The notes under the pieces were generated by a model. The model saw nothing but the letters and a program-made list of their open reading frames with translations, did no database searches and was not told the DNA's origin. The translations under genes were made by a program, and so were the position numbers. A stretch of 64,000 bases of DNA from an uncultured Metabacillus sp. (lineage in GTDB: Bacteria; Bacillota; Bacilli; Bacillales; Bacillaceae): contig NZ_CANNCR010000002.1 of the NCBI RefSeq assembly GCF_947503125.1, positions 232,327 to 296,326 on the forward strand, written 5' to 3'. The first letter of the stretch is position 1. Every line of letters starts with the position of its first letter. Positions 54,032 through 62,825 of the stretch are shown in pieces.

Positions 54032-55153
54032 ATGCCAAAAATTTTATTAATGCCTTTATTAAGAATGTCTTCGGGACATCATCAAGTTGCTGACAGTATT
54101 ATGGAATCCTTAAAAGAAGGTAATTTGGAATTGGAATTTGAAAAAGTGGAACTATTATCGTATAGTTTGGGGTTTTTAGAGACGATTATTACTGGAACGT
54201 ACCTAAAATCGATAAAGGTATGTCCTGCTCTTTACAGCTGGTTATATCGTAAAGTTTCTTTCAATGATATATATAAAACGAAAAGATACATACTATATGA
54301 AATACTTTTTCTCAGATCTATAAAAAAGAAGGTACTTAATGATAGTAATCCAGATTTAATTATATGCACTCATGCACTCCCTTCATATTTGCTAAATAAA
54401 CTGAAACAGCAATCAGGCCAACGCGTTCCAGTTATTAATGTTTATACTGACTTTTTTGTTAATCAACTTTGGGGTTTGTCTCATATTGATTATCATTTTG
54501 CTCCTACTCAAGAAGTAAAACAATTCCTTTGTAGTCAAGGAGTGGAGTACAATCAAATCCATGTAACCGGAATTCCTGTCCATCCCTCTTATTCAAAGAA
54601 TGAATCAAAACAAAAAACAAATGAACAAAACGACATACATTTACTTATTTCCGGTGGAAGTCTTGGTACTGGAAACATAAAAAAATTGTTAAAAAACCTA
54701 AAACCTTCAGGGAAGATTCATTACAAGGTCCTATGTGGAAAAAATAAAAAGTTGTTTCAATTTGTACAATCAATTAACAGCCCCAATATTACCCCATTAC
54801 CCTATATAACATGTAAAAATGAAATGAATGCACTTTATTCCAATTCTTCCGGGATCATAACGAAACCTGGAGGAGTGACTATTAGTGAAACATTAAGAAA
54901 AAAATTACCAATTTTTATTTACTCTGTCTTACCTGGTCAAGAAGAAATAAATTTACGAAATTTAAAAAATAATGAGCTTGTTTTTCTGCTGGAAAATGAT
55001 CACAAATATTTAGAAAATCAAATCTTGGATTACTTAACTTCCCAAACCTGTATGAATCGGCATCGAAAACAGGTGAACATGTATTTAAACTCAATAGAAA
55101 ATGAGGTTTTATCAGAAACTTTAGTAAAAATACTTACGAATAAACACAATTAA
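54032..55153 (+). CDS. MGDG synthase-like (GT28) glycosyltransferase
   Basis: 373 residues. LRMSSGHHQVADSIMESLKE is the acceptor-lipid N-terminal motif of MGDG synthase/UgtP proteins; ITKPGGVTISETLRKKLP is the C-terminal nucleotide-sugar motif. It is probably membrane-associated and transfers a sugar to a lipid. It resembles proteins of the B. subtilis yko spore region. No close RBS better than GAGGGTAGGG is seen. Confidence 0.82.
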   Translation: MPKILLMPLLRMSSGHHQVADSIMESLKEGNLELEFEKVELLSYSLGFLETIITGTYLKSIKVCPALYSWLYRKVSFNDIYKTKRYILYEILFLRSIKKKVLNDSNPDLIICTHALPSYLLNKLKQQSGQRVPVINVYTDFFVNQLWGLSHIDYHFAPTQEVKQFLCSQGVEYNQIHVTGIPVHPSYSKNESKQKTNEQNDIHLLISGGSLGTGNIKKLLKNLKPSGKIHYKVLCGKNKKLFQFVQSINSPNITPLPYITCKNEMNALYSNSSGIITKPGGVTISETLRKKLPIFIYSVLPGQEEINLRNLKNNELVFLLENDHKYLENQILDYLTSQTCMNRHRKQVNMYLNSIENEVLSETLVKILTNKHN

Positions 55154-55326
55154 AAAAATTAGCGGAAGATCATTTTCCAAATTATCATGTGACCCTATCA
55201 ACCGACAAAAAAATATTACTGGAACTCAATGAGTTAGAAAAGCAAGTCAACGAAACAAATATCAGTAAAAAGAAACTTGAAAAAGAACTAAATAGAATCA
55301 AAAGTCTTTCAGAGGAACTTACATAA
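55144..55326 (+). pseudogene. C-terminal remnant of a probable YhcN/YlaJ-type spore lipoprotein
   Basis: A frame of 60 residues with no usable start overlaps the end of the glycosyltransferase gene and stops 14 bp before spoVAC. It reads AEDHFPNYHVTLSTDKKILL followed by a charged coiled-coil tail. The YHVxLSTDKKIxLEL pattern resembles the C terminus of YhcN/YlaJ lipoproteins, which accompany mobile-type spoVA operons. The N-terminal signal, lipobox and most of the domain are missing. Family call from memory, moderate. Confidence 0.5.
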
Positions 55327-55339
55327 AGAAGGTGAATGA

Positions 55340-55811
55340 ATGTCAAATAACAAAAAGAAAAACTTAACTCCTGTTCAGCCAATCATTTCAAAAAGAACGC
55401 GAGGTAAAGCGCCCAATTGTAAGAAATTGTATAAAGGCATTTTTTGTTGGCGGGGCTATATGTTTAGTTGGACAAGCGATTCAAACTTTTTTTATCTATA
55501 ATTTCGACTTCACTGAACAAACTGCCGGAAATCCTACCGTCGCAGTTATGATTTTTCTCTCAATGCTCTTAACGGGCTTTGGTGTATATGATCGCCTTGC
55601 TCAATTTGGTGGTGCTGGTTCAGCGGTTCCAGTTACCGGGTTTGGAAACGCAGTAATTTCAGCAGCAATTGAACATAGAACGGAAGGTTATGTCCTTGGT
55701 GTTGGTGGAAATATGTTTAAATTAGCAGGATCAGTTATTATGTTTGGTGTGTTTTCGGCATTTGTGATTGCGACCATTAAAACAATTTGGATCGGGTTGG
55801 GTGGTTTGTAA
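55340..55811 (+). pseudogene. spoVAC: spoVAC with a +1 frameshift near its start
   Basis: ATG 55340 (after GAAGGTGAATG) reads MSNNKKKNLTPVQ and then leaves the SpoVAC frame, reaching a stop within about 55 codons. Reading one base on from the CC at 55379-55380 restores QSFQKEREVKRPIVR and a full SpoVAC to 55811. The total length 472 is a multiple of three plus one, as a single inserted C would give. SpoVAC is the membrane channel subunit for dipicolinate movement in spores. Internal ATG 55548 would lose the first membrane segments. A sequencing error is the main alternative. Confidence 0.8.
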
Positions 55812-56821
55812 TGTTAAGCGGACATAACACGTGGCTGTTTAAAAATGAACCAGTTATTATTTCAACTGGAACAGTAGGAGGACCTTTTGAAGCACGAGGA
55901 AAAATACCGGAAGACTTTGATTTATTACATGATGATATTTGGTTAAGGCAAGACTCATTTGAAAAAGCTCAAAAAGTCTTAATTGAGGAAGCTTGCCAAA
56001 AGGCAATGGAAAAAGCAGAGGTTCAACAAGAAGATGTTCAATTTTTTCTTGGGGGAGATTTGATCAATCAAATTACTCTTACTAGTTTTGCGATAAAAAC
56101 ATTTGGCTTCCCTTATTTAGGTTTATTCGGTGCTTGTTCAACTTCTATGGAAGGGTTGGCACTGGGAGCGTTTATTGTAAATAATAGAGGATCAACATGC
56201 CTAATGACAGGTGCTTCAAGTCATAATGCTGCTACAGAAAAGCAATTTCGATACCCTACTGAATATGGAGGGCAAAAACCGCCGACATCACAATGGACCG
56301 TGACTGGTGCTGGTGTTGCCATTTTAAAGAATGAAGGTGAAGGTCCAAAAGTTACTTCTGCTACGATTGGCCGCGTTATTGATATGGGATTAACCGATCC
56401 TTTTAATATGGGTGGAGCAATGGCTCCCGCGGCTGTGGATACGATTGAAACTCACCTAAAAGAACGAGGAGTGGATTTGTCGTATTATGATTTAATTGTA
56501 ACAGGTGACCTTGGACACATTGGTCGTGAAGTTGCCCTCGACCTTCTGAAAAAGCATGGATTTTCAATTAAAGAAGAACAATTTCAGGATTGCGGACTGA
56601 TGATTTACCGTGAAGGACAACCGGTTCTATCTGGTGCCAGTGGTGCAGGATGTTCTGCAACTGTTGTATATGGCCATTTGCTTAATCGGATGAAAAAGGG
56701 CGAATTTAATAGGTTACTCGTTGTTGCTACTGGTGCATTATTATCGCCTCTAACATTCCAGCAAAATGAAACAATTCCTTGCATTGCACATGCAGTTTCG
56801 ATTGAGTTAGGAGGCTTATGA
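55811..56821 (+). CDS. spoVAD: Stage V sporulation protein AD
   Basis: 336 residues, thiolase-like fold; the dipicolinate-binding subunit at the spore inner membrane. [39 protein letters not shown] and DLGHIGREV are characteristic. ATG 55811 overlaps the spoVAC stop; the longer frame from 55787 lies inside spoVAC. Intact, unlike its upstream partner. Confidence 0.94.
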   Translation: MLSGHNTWLFKNEPVIISTGTVGGPFEARGKIPEDFDLLHDDIWLRQDSFEKAQKVLIEEACQKAMEKAEVQQEDVQFFLGGDLINQITLTSFAIKTFGFPYLGLFGACSTSMEGLALGAFIVNNRGSTCLMTGASSHNAATEKQFRYPTEYGGQKPPTSQWTVTGAGVAILKNEGEGPKVTSATIGRVIDMGLTDPFNMGGAMAPAAVDTIETHLKERGVDLSYYDLIVTGDLGHIGREVALDLLKKHGFSIKEEQFQDCGLMIYREGQPVLSGASGAGCSATVVYGHLLNRMKKGEFNRLLVVATGALLSPLTFQQNETIPCIAHAVSIELGGL

Positions 56822-57174
56822 TGATGATTTTCTTTTGGGCATTTATCATAGGCGGCTTAATTTGTGTGATAGGTCAAATCATGTTTGATGTTTTTAAACT
56901 AACGCCTGCACATACATTAAGTACGTTGGTTGTAGTTGGAGCTATTTTAGATGGCTTTAATTTATATGAACCTTTGATCGCATTTGCTGGAGCAGGTGCA
57001 ACGATTCCAATTACAAGCTTTGGAAATTCTTTAGTGCATGGTGCCATGCAGGAGGCAGAGCAACATGGACTTGTAGGGGTCATAACCGGGATGTTTGAAG
57101 TAACTAGCTCAGGGATATCCGCAGCCATTATTTTTGGTCTGATAGGAGCCTTAATCTTTAAACCTAAAGGATAA
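56818..57174 (+). CDS. spoVAEB: Stage V sporulation protein AE, C-terminal (AEb) type
   Basis: 118 residues with three to four membrane segments and the [15 protein letters not shown] motif shared with SpoVAC. Three tandem ATGs (56818, 56821, 56824) follow GGAGG, so the start is ambiguous by two codons. It overlaps the spoVAD stop. The AEa-type partner is absent, as in the mobile-type operons. Confidence 0.92.
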   Translation: MMMIFFWAFIIGGLICVIGQIMFDVFKLTPAHTLSTLVVVGAILDGFNLYEPLIAFAGAGATIPITSFGNSLVHGAMQEAEQHGLVGVITGMFEVTSSGISAAIIFGLIGALIFKPKG

Positions 57175-57193
57175 TGCAAGGAGGTTTGTTTTT

Positions 57194-57400
57194 ATGACCG
57201 TTGGTTCACAAGTAAAACAGTGTTTATCGACCTTGAAAAGCATTGAGGCAAGCTTATCAAGTCTTGCAATTACCTCACAAGATGAGGAGGCAAAAAAAGT
57301 TTTTCATGAAATGATGATGAAAATGGAGGAAGTGAAAGAGGATGTAAAAATGCGTGTTGGACAATTGGAACGGGAAGAATATCAATACAAAGGATTTTAA
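57194..57400 (+). CDS. DUF1657 protein
   Basis: 68 residues, helical: VGSQVKQCLSTLKSIEASL and EEAKKVFHEM match DUF1657, small proteins repeatedly encoded next to mobile-type spoVA and DUF421 genes. AAGGAGG precedes the ATG. Function unknown; a spore inner-membrane accessory role is inferred from context. Confidence 0.88.
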   Translation: MTVGSQVKQCLSTLKSIEASLSSLAITSQDEEAKKVFHEMMMKMEEVKEDVKMRVGQLEREEYQYKGF

Positions 57401-57421
57401 TCTTGCAAGAGGTGATAATCG

Positions 57422-58282
57422 ATGCCTGAATGGATAGATGTTATCTTAAGATCTTTTTTCTTTTTAGCCGTGTTGTTTTTAATTACGAAAATTTTGGGGA
57501 AAAAACAGTTAACAGAGTTATCTTTTTTTGAGTATGTGACTGGTATTACAATTGGAAGCATTGCTGGGGAAGTGATAATAGGACTTGATGGGAATATGTG
57601 GAATGGCGTGGTCTCCATTTTCATTTTTGGTTCGGTTCCGTTCATAGTAGGGATACTTTCTCTAAAAAGCAAAAGATTCAGAGACTTAGTTGAAGGAAAA
57701 GGAACAATCTTTATTAAAGACGGCAAAGTGATGGAAGATAATTTAAAAAAAGAAAGATATACAGCTGATGAATTACTTGAACTTCTCCGTAGGAAAAATG
57801 TATTCCAAGTTGCAGACGTTGAATTTGCTGTTTTAGAACCCACGGGTGATTTAAGTGTACTTTTAAAAAAAGAAAATCGTCCTGTTACAGCTAAAGATCT
57901 TGGAATGACTGCTATTAATGAAAAAGAACCTCAAACGGTTATAATGGACGGAGAAGTGTTAGACGAACCGCTTACAAATGCCGGAAGAAACAGACGTTGG
58001 CTTGAAACCGAGTTGGACAAATTGAATGTAAGCATTGAAAATGTATATTTAGCTCAGGTAGACACTTATGGGCAGTTAACAGTTGATTTATTTGATGACA
58101 AGCTAAAAGTACCCACACCTCAAGAAAAACCATTGCTGTTAGCAATGATAAAAAAATGTCAAGCGGATCTGGAATTATTCTCTTTGGCTACAGATTCTAA
58201 GGAAACAAAGCAAATGTATCATAAAAATGCTATGAAAGTAGATGAAGTATTAATTAAATTGACACCATACCTTAAGAATTAG
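57422..58282 (+). CDS. DUF421 membrane protein (YetF-like)
   Basis: 286 residues. Three N-terminal membrane segments carry GKKQLTELSFFEYVTGITIGS, then the DUF421/DUF3290-like soluble domain has FIKDGKVMEDNLKKER and LLRRKNVFQVADVEFAVLEP. It follows DUF1657 after 21 bp with GAGGTG, the standard end of a spoVA2mob-like operon. In other Bacilli such operons raise spore heat resistance; YetF relatives are thought to sit in the spore inner membrane. Confidence 0.88.
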   Translation: MPEWIDVILRSFFFLAVLFLITKILGKKQLTELSFFEYVTGITIGSIAGEVIIGLDGNMWNGVVSIFIFGSVPFIVGILSLKSKRFRDLVEGKGTIFIKDGKVMEDNLKKERYTADELLELLRRKNVFQVADVEFAVLEPTGDLSVLLKKENRPVTAKDLGMTAINEKEPQTVIMDGEVLDEPLTNAGRNRRWLETELDKLNVSIENVYLAQVDTYGQLTVDLFDDKLKVPTPQEKPLLLAMIKKCQADLELFSLATDSKETKQMYHKNAMKVDEVLIKLTPYLKN

Positions 58283-58309
58283 AACAGCTGTAAATTAATC
58301 ATAAAGGTA

Positions 58310-59038
58310 TTAATGGCAAGATATTGTTGCTTTTAACGGCAAATGATCAGAAGAGTTATGTGTATATGTTATGACTTGTGATTGAACAACTCTTAGTTCA
58401 GGACTGACAAAAATGTAATCCAACCTCATTTTTGGATGAGACGATGGGTATGTGTAACCTGGTCCCATTCCTGAAACATGCCAAGAATCTTGAACTTTAT
58501 CCGATAATTTTTTCCACCCTTTTGATCCTGGCTTCATATTCCAATCACCCATCAAAATAATTGGATGGGGATATTTATGAATTTGTTTTATGATAAAATC
58601 AGTTTGCTTTCTATGAAGGAAGGGATTAAGGCTTAAATGAGTGACCATTATTTGATATAACTGTTTATCTATTTGAATTGTGGCATCAAGCAATGACCTT
58701 CCTTCAATTAGTCCGGGCATATAGTTAAATGAATGGCTTTTTTTTGATACGATAGGAAATCGGGATAGAAGAGCATTCCCATATTGACGCACCTTATTTG
58801 TGGTTTTAGATTTAAATGAGAGAGACGGACTAAAAAAGTAGTTTGTATTTAATTGCTTTGCAAGCCACCTTGTCTGATCTTCAAAGAGACTTCGCTTTGA
58901 AAAATATTTATCAACTTCATTAAGGCCGATAATATCTGCTTCACTTTTTTCAAGTACTTGAGCAATTCTCTCTAGATTTGCTTCTTTATCAATCCCCACT
59001 CCGTGATGAATATTAAAGGTCAAAACATCGATTTCCAT
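58310..59038 (-). CDS. Endonuclease/exonuclease/phosphatase family protein
   Basis: 242 residues. TFNIHHGVG, GLNEVDKYFSKR, VTHLSLNP, GDWNMKPGS and SSDHLPLKA are the complete Mg/active-site set of the EEP fold. This subfamily more often acts on phospholipid or inositol phosphates than DNA. No signal peptide. AAAGGAG lies upstream. It is convergent with the spoVA operon and close to other predicted phosphohydrolases. Confidence 0.87.
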   Translation of the reverse strand: MEIDVLTFNIHHGVGIDKEANLERIAQVLEKSEADIIGLNEVDKYFSKRSLFEDQTRWLAKQLNTNYFFSPSLSFKSKTTNKVRQYGNALLSRFPIVSKKSHSFNYMPGLIEGRSLLDATIQIDKQLYQIMVTHLSLNPFLHRKQTDFIIKQIHKYPHPIILMGDWNMKPGSKGWKKLSDKVQDSWHVSGMGPGYTYPSSHPKMRLDYIFVSPELRVVQSQVITYTHNSSDHLPLKATISCH

Positions 59039-59392
59039 AAAACACGATCTCCTTTTATGCTGGGCATTCTAAAAATAACGTATAAATTACCCGATTTTAA
59101 ACAACCTAATTTTAAAGGAATTTCCAAAAGATTGAAAAACCAAAATTTATTGAAAGCATCTAGAAACAGAATAAGCTAGAAGCATTCTTAATAATTCAAC
59201 CCCTGATGAAAATAAGAGAGAGTTTAACTAAATTGCATAAAAATAAATACATTTCCAATTTGTTTTACTTATTTTTATTATATGTCTGTTCGAGTTTTTC
59301 CTTTGACATAAATAAATAATAAAGTTCAGGTATTTTTAAGATATTTACTCGTTCTGCAGATAATAAAAAAAGAGGAGCCTGGGTTAACCCTT
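59039..59392. other. Gene-free AT-rich stretch
   Basis: About 350 very AT-rich bases with no supportable ORF. A GGGTTAACCC palindrome lies near 59380, just past the YkoP-like gene's stop, and may help terminate it. Confidence 0.4.
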
Positions 59393-59812
59393 TTAATAAT
59401 CTGTAAAGTGAGCTGCTAGGTCGAACAGTCTCAAAACCAAGTTTCTTGCTCCTTTATGCAGCATCGTGATGCCAATAACTCCCTTAATTTCATTGCTGTT
59501 TTTATGGTTATGAATATATTCTGCAATAAGAGGCATCGAAAAATGTACTTTCTGAAAAATAATTCTGCCTCTTCTTACAGTGCATTTGACGCTTTTCAAC
59601 TCGTTTAAAAGTTTAACATTGTGTAAATGAATTTTTAGCATTTTATCATTTTTATTTATCTTTGTTCCGTCACTTAAGACAACATCTTTTCCTTTATATT
59701 TGGTTATTCGTACACGGAAAATATTTGAATGACGATCGATGTATTCTAATCTGGTTAATAGGTAATATAAAGGATCAAGTATATTCCAAAATGTAAGCAG
59801 ATAGCTGCGCAT
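59393..59812 (-). CDS. YkoP-like domain protein
   Basis: 139 residues, basic. FRVRITKYKGKDVVLSDGTKI, KIHLHNVKLL and GVIGITMLHKGARNL resemble the domain found attached to polysaccharide deacetylases such as B. subtilis YkoP; here it stands alone without a deacetylase domain. AGGAGGTAAG precedes the ATG. YkoP relatives lie next to YkoN/YkoQ-like genes, as here. Function unknown. Confidence 0.65.
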   Translation of the reverse strand: MRSYLLTFWNILDPLYYLLTRLEYIDRHSNIFRVRITKYKGKDVVLSDGTKINKNDKMLKIHLHNVKLLNELKSVKCTVRRGRIIFQKVHFSMPLIAEYIHNHKNSNEIKGVIGITMLHKGARNLVLRLFDLAAHFTDY

Positions 59813-59919
59813 AATTCTTACCTCCTCATTTCAATAATAATTTGTCATTTTTCCTTAGGAATTATAATTGAGAAATTTTCCTATTATCTTTTATGTATTT
59901 TTGAAAGGACGAGATTTCG

Positions 59920-61389
59920 ATGACATTAACCTCACCAGGAAAGAAAAAAATAATAATGATTATAGTTGATACATTAATGGATTTGACTTTACAAGAAGCG
60001 TTAAAGAATGGAAAAGCACCCGCACTTCAATTTTTTATTGAAAATGGCTATAAAATTCCAAACATGGTCAGCCCATTTCCAACTATGTCTGTAAATGTAG
60101 ACAGCTCGTTGCTTACCGGTGTTTACAGTGATCAACATAAAGTACCTGGTTTAGTGTGGTTTAACAAAAATGAAAATAGAATTATTAATTATGGGGGTAA
60201 TGTTAGAGAACTCTTTAAACTAGGCTTGAAACAATCGATGGAAGATATTTTTTACAATTTAAATCATAACCATTTAAGCAAAAAGCATAAAACCATTCAT
60301 GAAATCTTAAAGGATCAAGATTTACAGACTGCGTCTATCAATACTTTAATGTATAGGGGAAGCGAATCTGTACAAATCACATTTCCTTTTCTTATGTCAT
60401 TGTTTACAGGAATGAGAAGAAAAATTTTCGCTTATGCTCCCTATTTATTTTCATACGGTGCTATGGCTAAATTATCTTCATCGAAAAGTTACTCTTTTTT
60501 TGGGCAGAAATATGGGTTTAATGACAAATTTTCAGCAAAGGAATTGAAATATCTTATCAAACAAGATATGCTTCCTGCCTTTACAATTGCATATTTTCCA
60601 GATTTAGATCAGCGAATTCATAAAAAAGGCAGGATGTATAGTAAAGGTATTGAAAAAGTTGACAAGCAACTTCAAGACATTCTTAATACATACTCTACTT
60701 GGAAAGATGCATTAAAGGATAATACATGGATTATTTTGGGGGATAATGGCCAAGCGTGGATTGAAGATGACCGTAAGAAAGCTTTGATTGATTTAAGAAA
60801 ACTATTGCAAGCATATAAAATACCAAAATTAAGGGCAAGAATAACTTCATCAGATGAGGTTATTCTATGTGCAAATGAAAGAATGACTTTTATTTATACA
60901 TTGGATTCTAATCGTGTACCTCTAGAAAAACTTGCAAAGACATTACAAAAGGATGACAGAATTGATATCATAGCTTGGAAAAAGGGTAATAATATTTATG
61001 TAATTTCTGGCATTCAAACTGGACAGCTTATCTTTAGTCCTGATGGAAATTATAAGGATGAGTATGGACAAACATGGTTAATAGAAGGTGATCTACAAAT
61101 ATTAGACCTATCAATTATGGAAAAAAACATTATGTATGGAACATACCCAGATGCCTTGGCAAGACTTTATACAACATTTTTTTCGCATGAAGGGGATTAT
61201 CTTGTTGTTAATGCAAAGCCGGGATATGAATTTTTAGCCGAATCTTCACCTACTCATGTTGGAGGGGCTAGCCACGGAGGATTGCATGAACAAGATTCAC
61301 TTGTTCCCATGATTGTAACCGGAACTGATACAAAGCCGAAAAATCCTCGTATCGTAGATTTAAAAGAGTGGCTTTTATCATTAATCTAG
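59920..61389 (+). CDS. Alkaline-phosphatase-superfamily phosphodiesterase-like protein
   Basis: 489 residues of the nucleotide pyrophosphatase/phosphodiesterase branch. IIVDTLMD gives the first metal Asp, SPFPTMSVN the nucleophile Thr region, FPDLDQRIHKKG the D-x3-H pair, and SHGGLHEQDSLVPM the last His. The usual Asp-His pair appears as ILGDNGQAW, with Asn in place of His. No signal peptide. A TGAAAGGACGAG RBS precedes the ATG. Catalysis may be altered. Confidence 0.8.
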   Translation: MTLTSPGKKKIIMIIVDTLMDLTLQEALKNGKAPALQFFIENGYKIPNMVSPFPTMSVNVDSSLLTGVYSDQHKVPGLVWFNKNENRIINYGGNVRELFKLGLKQSMEDIFYNLNHNHLSKKHKTIHEILKDQDLQTASINTLMYRGSESVQITFPFLMSLFTGMRRKIFAYAPYLFSYGAMAKLSSSKSYSFFGQKYGFNDKFSAKELKYLIKQDMLPAFTIAYFPDLDQRIHKKGRMYSKGIEKVDKQLQDILNTYSTWKDALKDNTWIILGDNGQAWIEDDRKKALIDLRKLLQAYKIPKLRARITSSDEVILCANERMTFIYTLDSNRVPLEKLAKTLQKDDRIDIIAWKKGNNIYVISGIQTGQLIFSPDGNYKDEYGQTWLIEGDLQILDLSIMEKNIMYGTYPDALARLYTTFFSHEGDYLVVNAKPGYEFLAESSPTHVGGASHGGLHEQDSLVPMIVTGTDTKPKNPRIVDLKEWLLSLI

Positions 61390-61569
61390 GAAAAGCTATG
61401 TTAAGTCATAGTTGATTTTCCACTAATATATCAGAGCCTAGAAAAATAATACACACCGGTATTTACCTAGCACAAATAATAAGTAATAAGAAATTACCAA
61501 CACTATTATCTTTAAATTAAATACAGAATATAAATGTCCTGAAAAAAATACAAATAGGGGGTAATCAGA

Positions 61570-61869
61570 ATGAACAATCTAAACACTCTTTTTTCATTAT
61601 TAAGTGGAAGAAGAAATGTTCGATTATTTAATTTACTTGGCAATAAGCGAACAAATAACGGCAGTTTGCTTTTATGGTCGTTACTTGGATTAACAGCTCT
61701 TGGAGTGATTGGAAGCCGAAATACAAATTGGGGACAAAAAATTCAAGAAGGCTTTAATAACCTTCGAATTAATTCTAGGATACCCTTACAAAATCAAATG
61801 AATTTTGCTTATGAATTTGCAGATGAGGTTTTTCCTAATATGGTAAATAATAATAGTAACAATCAATAG
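61570..61869 (+). CDS. Hypothetical 99-residue protein with one membrane segment
   Basis: Not recognised. An Asn/Arg-rich N terminus (LLSGRRNVRLFNLLGNKR), one hydrophobic segment near residues 33-48 (LLLWSLLGLTALGVIG) and an Asn-rich tail. AGGGGGTAATC precedes the ATG. The composition is like small spore-coat or membrane proteins of Bacillus, and the setting in a sporulation region fits. A hairpin follows. Confidence 0.65.
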   Translation: MNNLNTLFSLLSGRRNVRLFNLLGNKRTNNGSLLLWSLLGLTALGVIGSRNTNWGQKIQEGFNNLRINSRIPLQNQMNFAYEFADEVFPNMVNNNSNNQ

Positions 61870-61879
61870 AAAGTTTAAA

Positions 61880-61910
61880 AGGGGCTATCTCAAAAAGGGG
61901 ATAGTCCCTT
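61880..61910 (+). terminator. Hairpin after the 99-residue ORF
   Basis: AGGGGCTATC/GATAGTCCCT stem with one wobble; T-tract weak. Confidence 0.5.
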
Positions 61911-62013
61911 CCCATGTTTAAAGTTGCAGATATAGGCAAATGTCTATTCCCATGAACATTAGTGAAACATAGTATATTTTGCATGGACTAAATAATCAAG
62001 AAAGGGGATAAAA

Positions 62014-62322
62014 ATGAGTCATTTATATCCATACCACATGTCTTATTATCGACAACAGCATGCTGGCCACTTTCCGCAATACCCTCAATCTGAATTGTGG
62101 GCAGATCAATTAATCAAAAAACCTTTATACCCTCATTTAAAACAACAAGTATTATCTAGCATTGACCCATTTGTAAAATATGGCTTAAAAGAGGCGAAAG
62201 CTACATCATTTGCACATGCATTACAGGAAGTTGCTGCAATGACCTATTTACTTGGTAAAGGAATGGATCCTCATACCGCTTATTTAACAGTAGAATCTTG
62301 GGAAACGAATGAAATGTTTTAA
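62014..62322 (+). CDS. Hypothetical 102-residue protein, possibly spore-associated
   Basis: Not recognised. The N terminus is Tyr/His/Pro-rich (SHLYPYHMSYYRQQHAGHFP), as in many spore-coat proteins, and the rest is helical, ending SWETNEMF. AGAAAGGGG supplies a strong RBS. A CATAGTATA sequence at 61968-61976 fits the -10 form of mother-cell sigma factors, without a clear -35. Role inferred only. Confidence 0.65.
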   Translation: MSHLYPYHMSYYRQQHAGHFPQYPQSELWADQLIKKPLYPHLKQQVLSSIDPFVKYGLKEAKATSFAHALQEVAAMTYLLGKGMDPHTAYLTVESWETNEMF

Positions 62323-62439
62323 AATTTTTGAGTCAGCAATTATAAGGGAATGTCATACTTTATAAAATTGTGAACTTCACTTCATGATGAACTTGACAAA
62401 AAATGAAAGACTCTTTGATTAGAGTTTTTCATTTAAAGG

Positions 62440-62597
62440 TAAGAAAATATAAAATTTTATACCTAGTTTAGTGTCTAGCTCCAGCGCCTAGCCCCTCTAG
62501 GGTCTAGCCACTCATGAATAGAAGGCAAAGAACACCTTCTATTCATGAGCGTCTTATTTGCCCTAGGCTGATCAAGGCGCTTTCGCTTTTCTTATTT
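62440..62597 (+). repeat. Dispersed structured repeat (copy C)
   Basis: Begins with TATAAAATTTTATACCTAG and TTAGTGTCTAGCTCCAGCG and ends AAGGCGCTTTCGCTTTT. The centre is a perfect 15-bp hairpin at 62512-62526 and 62536-62550 with loop CAAAGAACA. Both ends match copy A and the 5' end matches copy B near 22 kb. No coding potential. From memory, similar repeats are scattered through many Bacillus genomes. Confidence 0.8.
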
Positions 62598-62825
62598 TGT
62601 TTGATTGTTGAAATAACACACATTTTAGATATTAATATTGTAAAATTTACAGGAATAAGCTAATTATTGGTGATTTTTGTCATTTTTTCCTGTTAAATCT
62701 TGACCATGATTTGACATTAATTTCTTTTTATTTAGGTCTTAATTCGTGAAATTTAGTTTTTACCTTAAAAATTCTTTCAAGTCTCCGTATTGTTTTAATG
62801 AAATAAACGAGGAGGCTAAGTTGTA

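Noticed and set aside
61940..62013. Sigma-K promoter for the 102-residue ORF
   Set aside because: A CATAGTATA -10 is present, but no AC -35 at the expected distance; kept only as a remark.
62600..62825. WalR box or c-di-AMP riboswitch before the 3D-domain gene
   Set aside because: TGTAAA occurs but not as a properly spaced pair, and no c-di-AMP riboswitch core was found.
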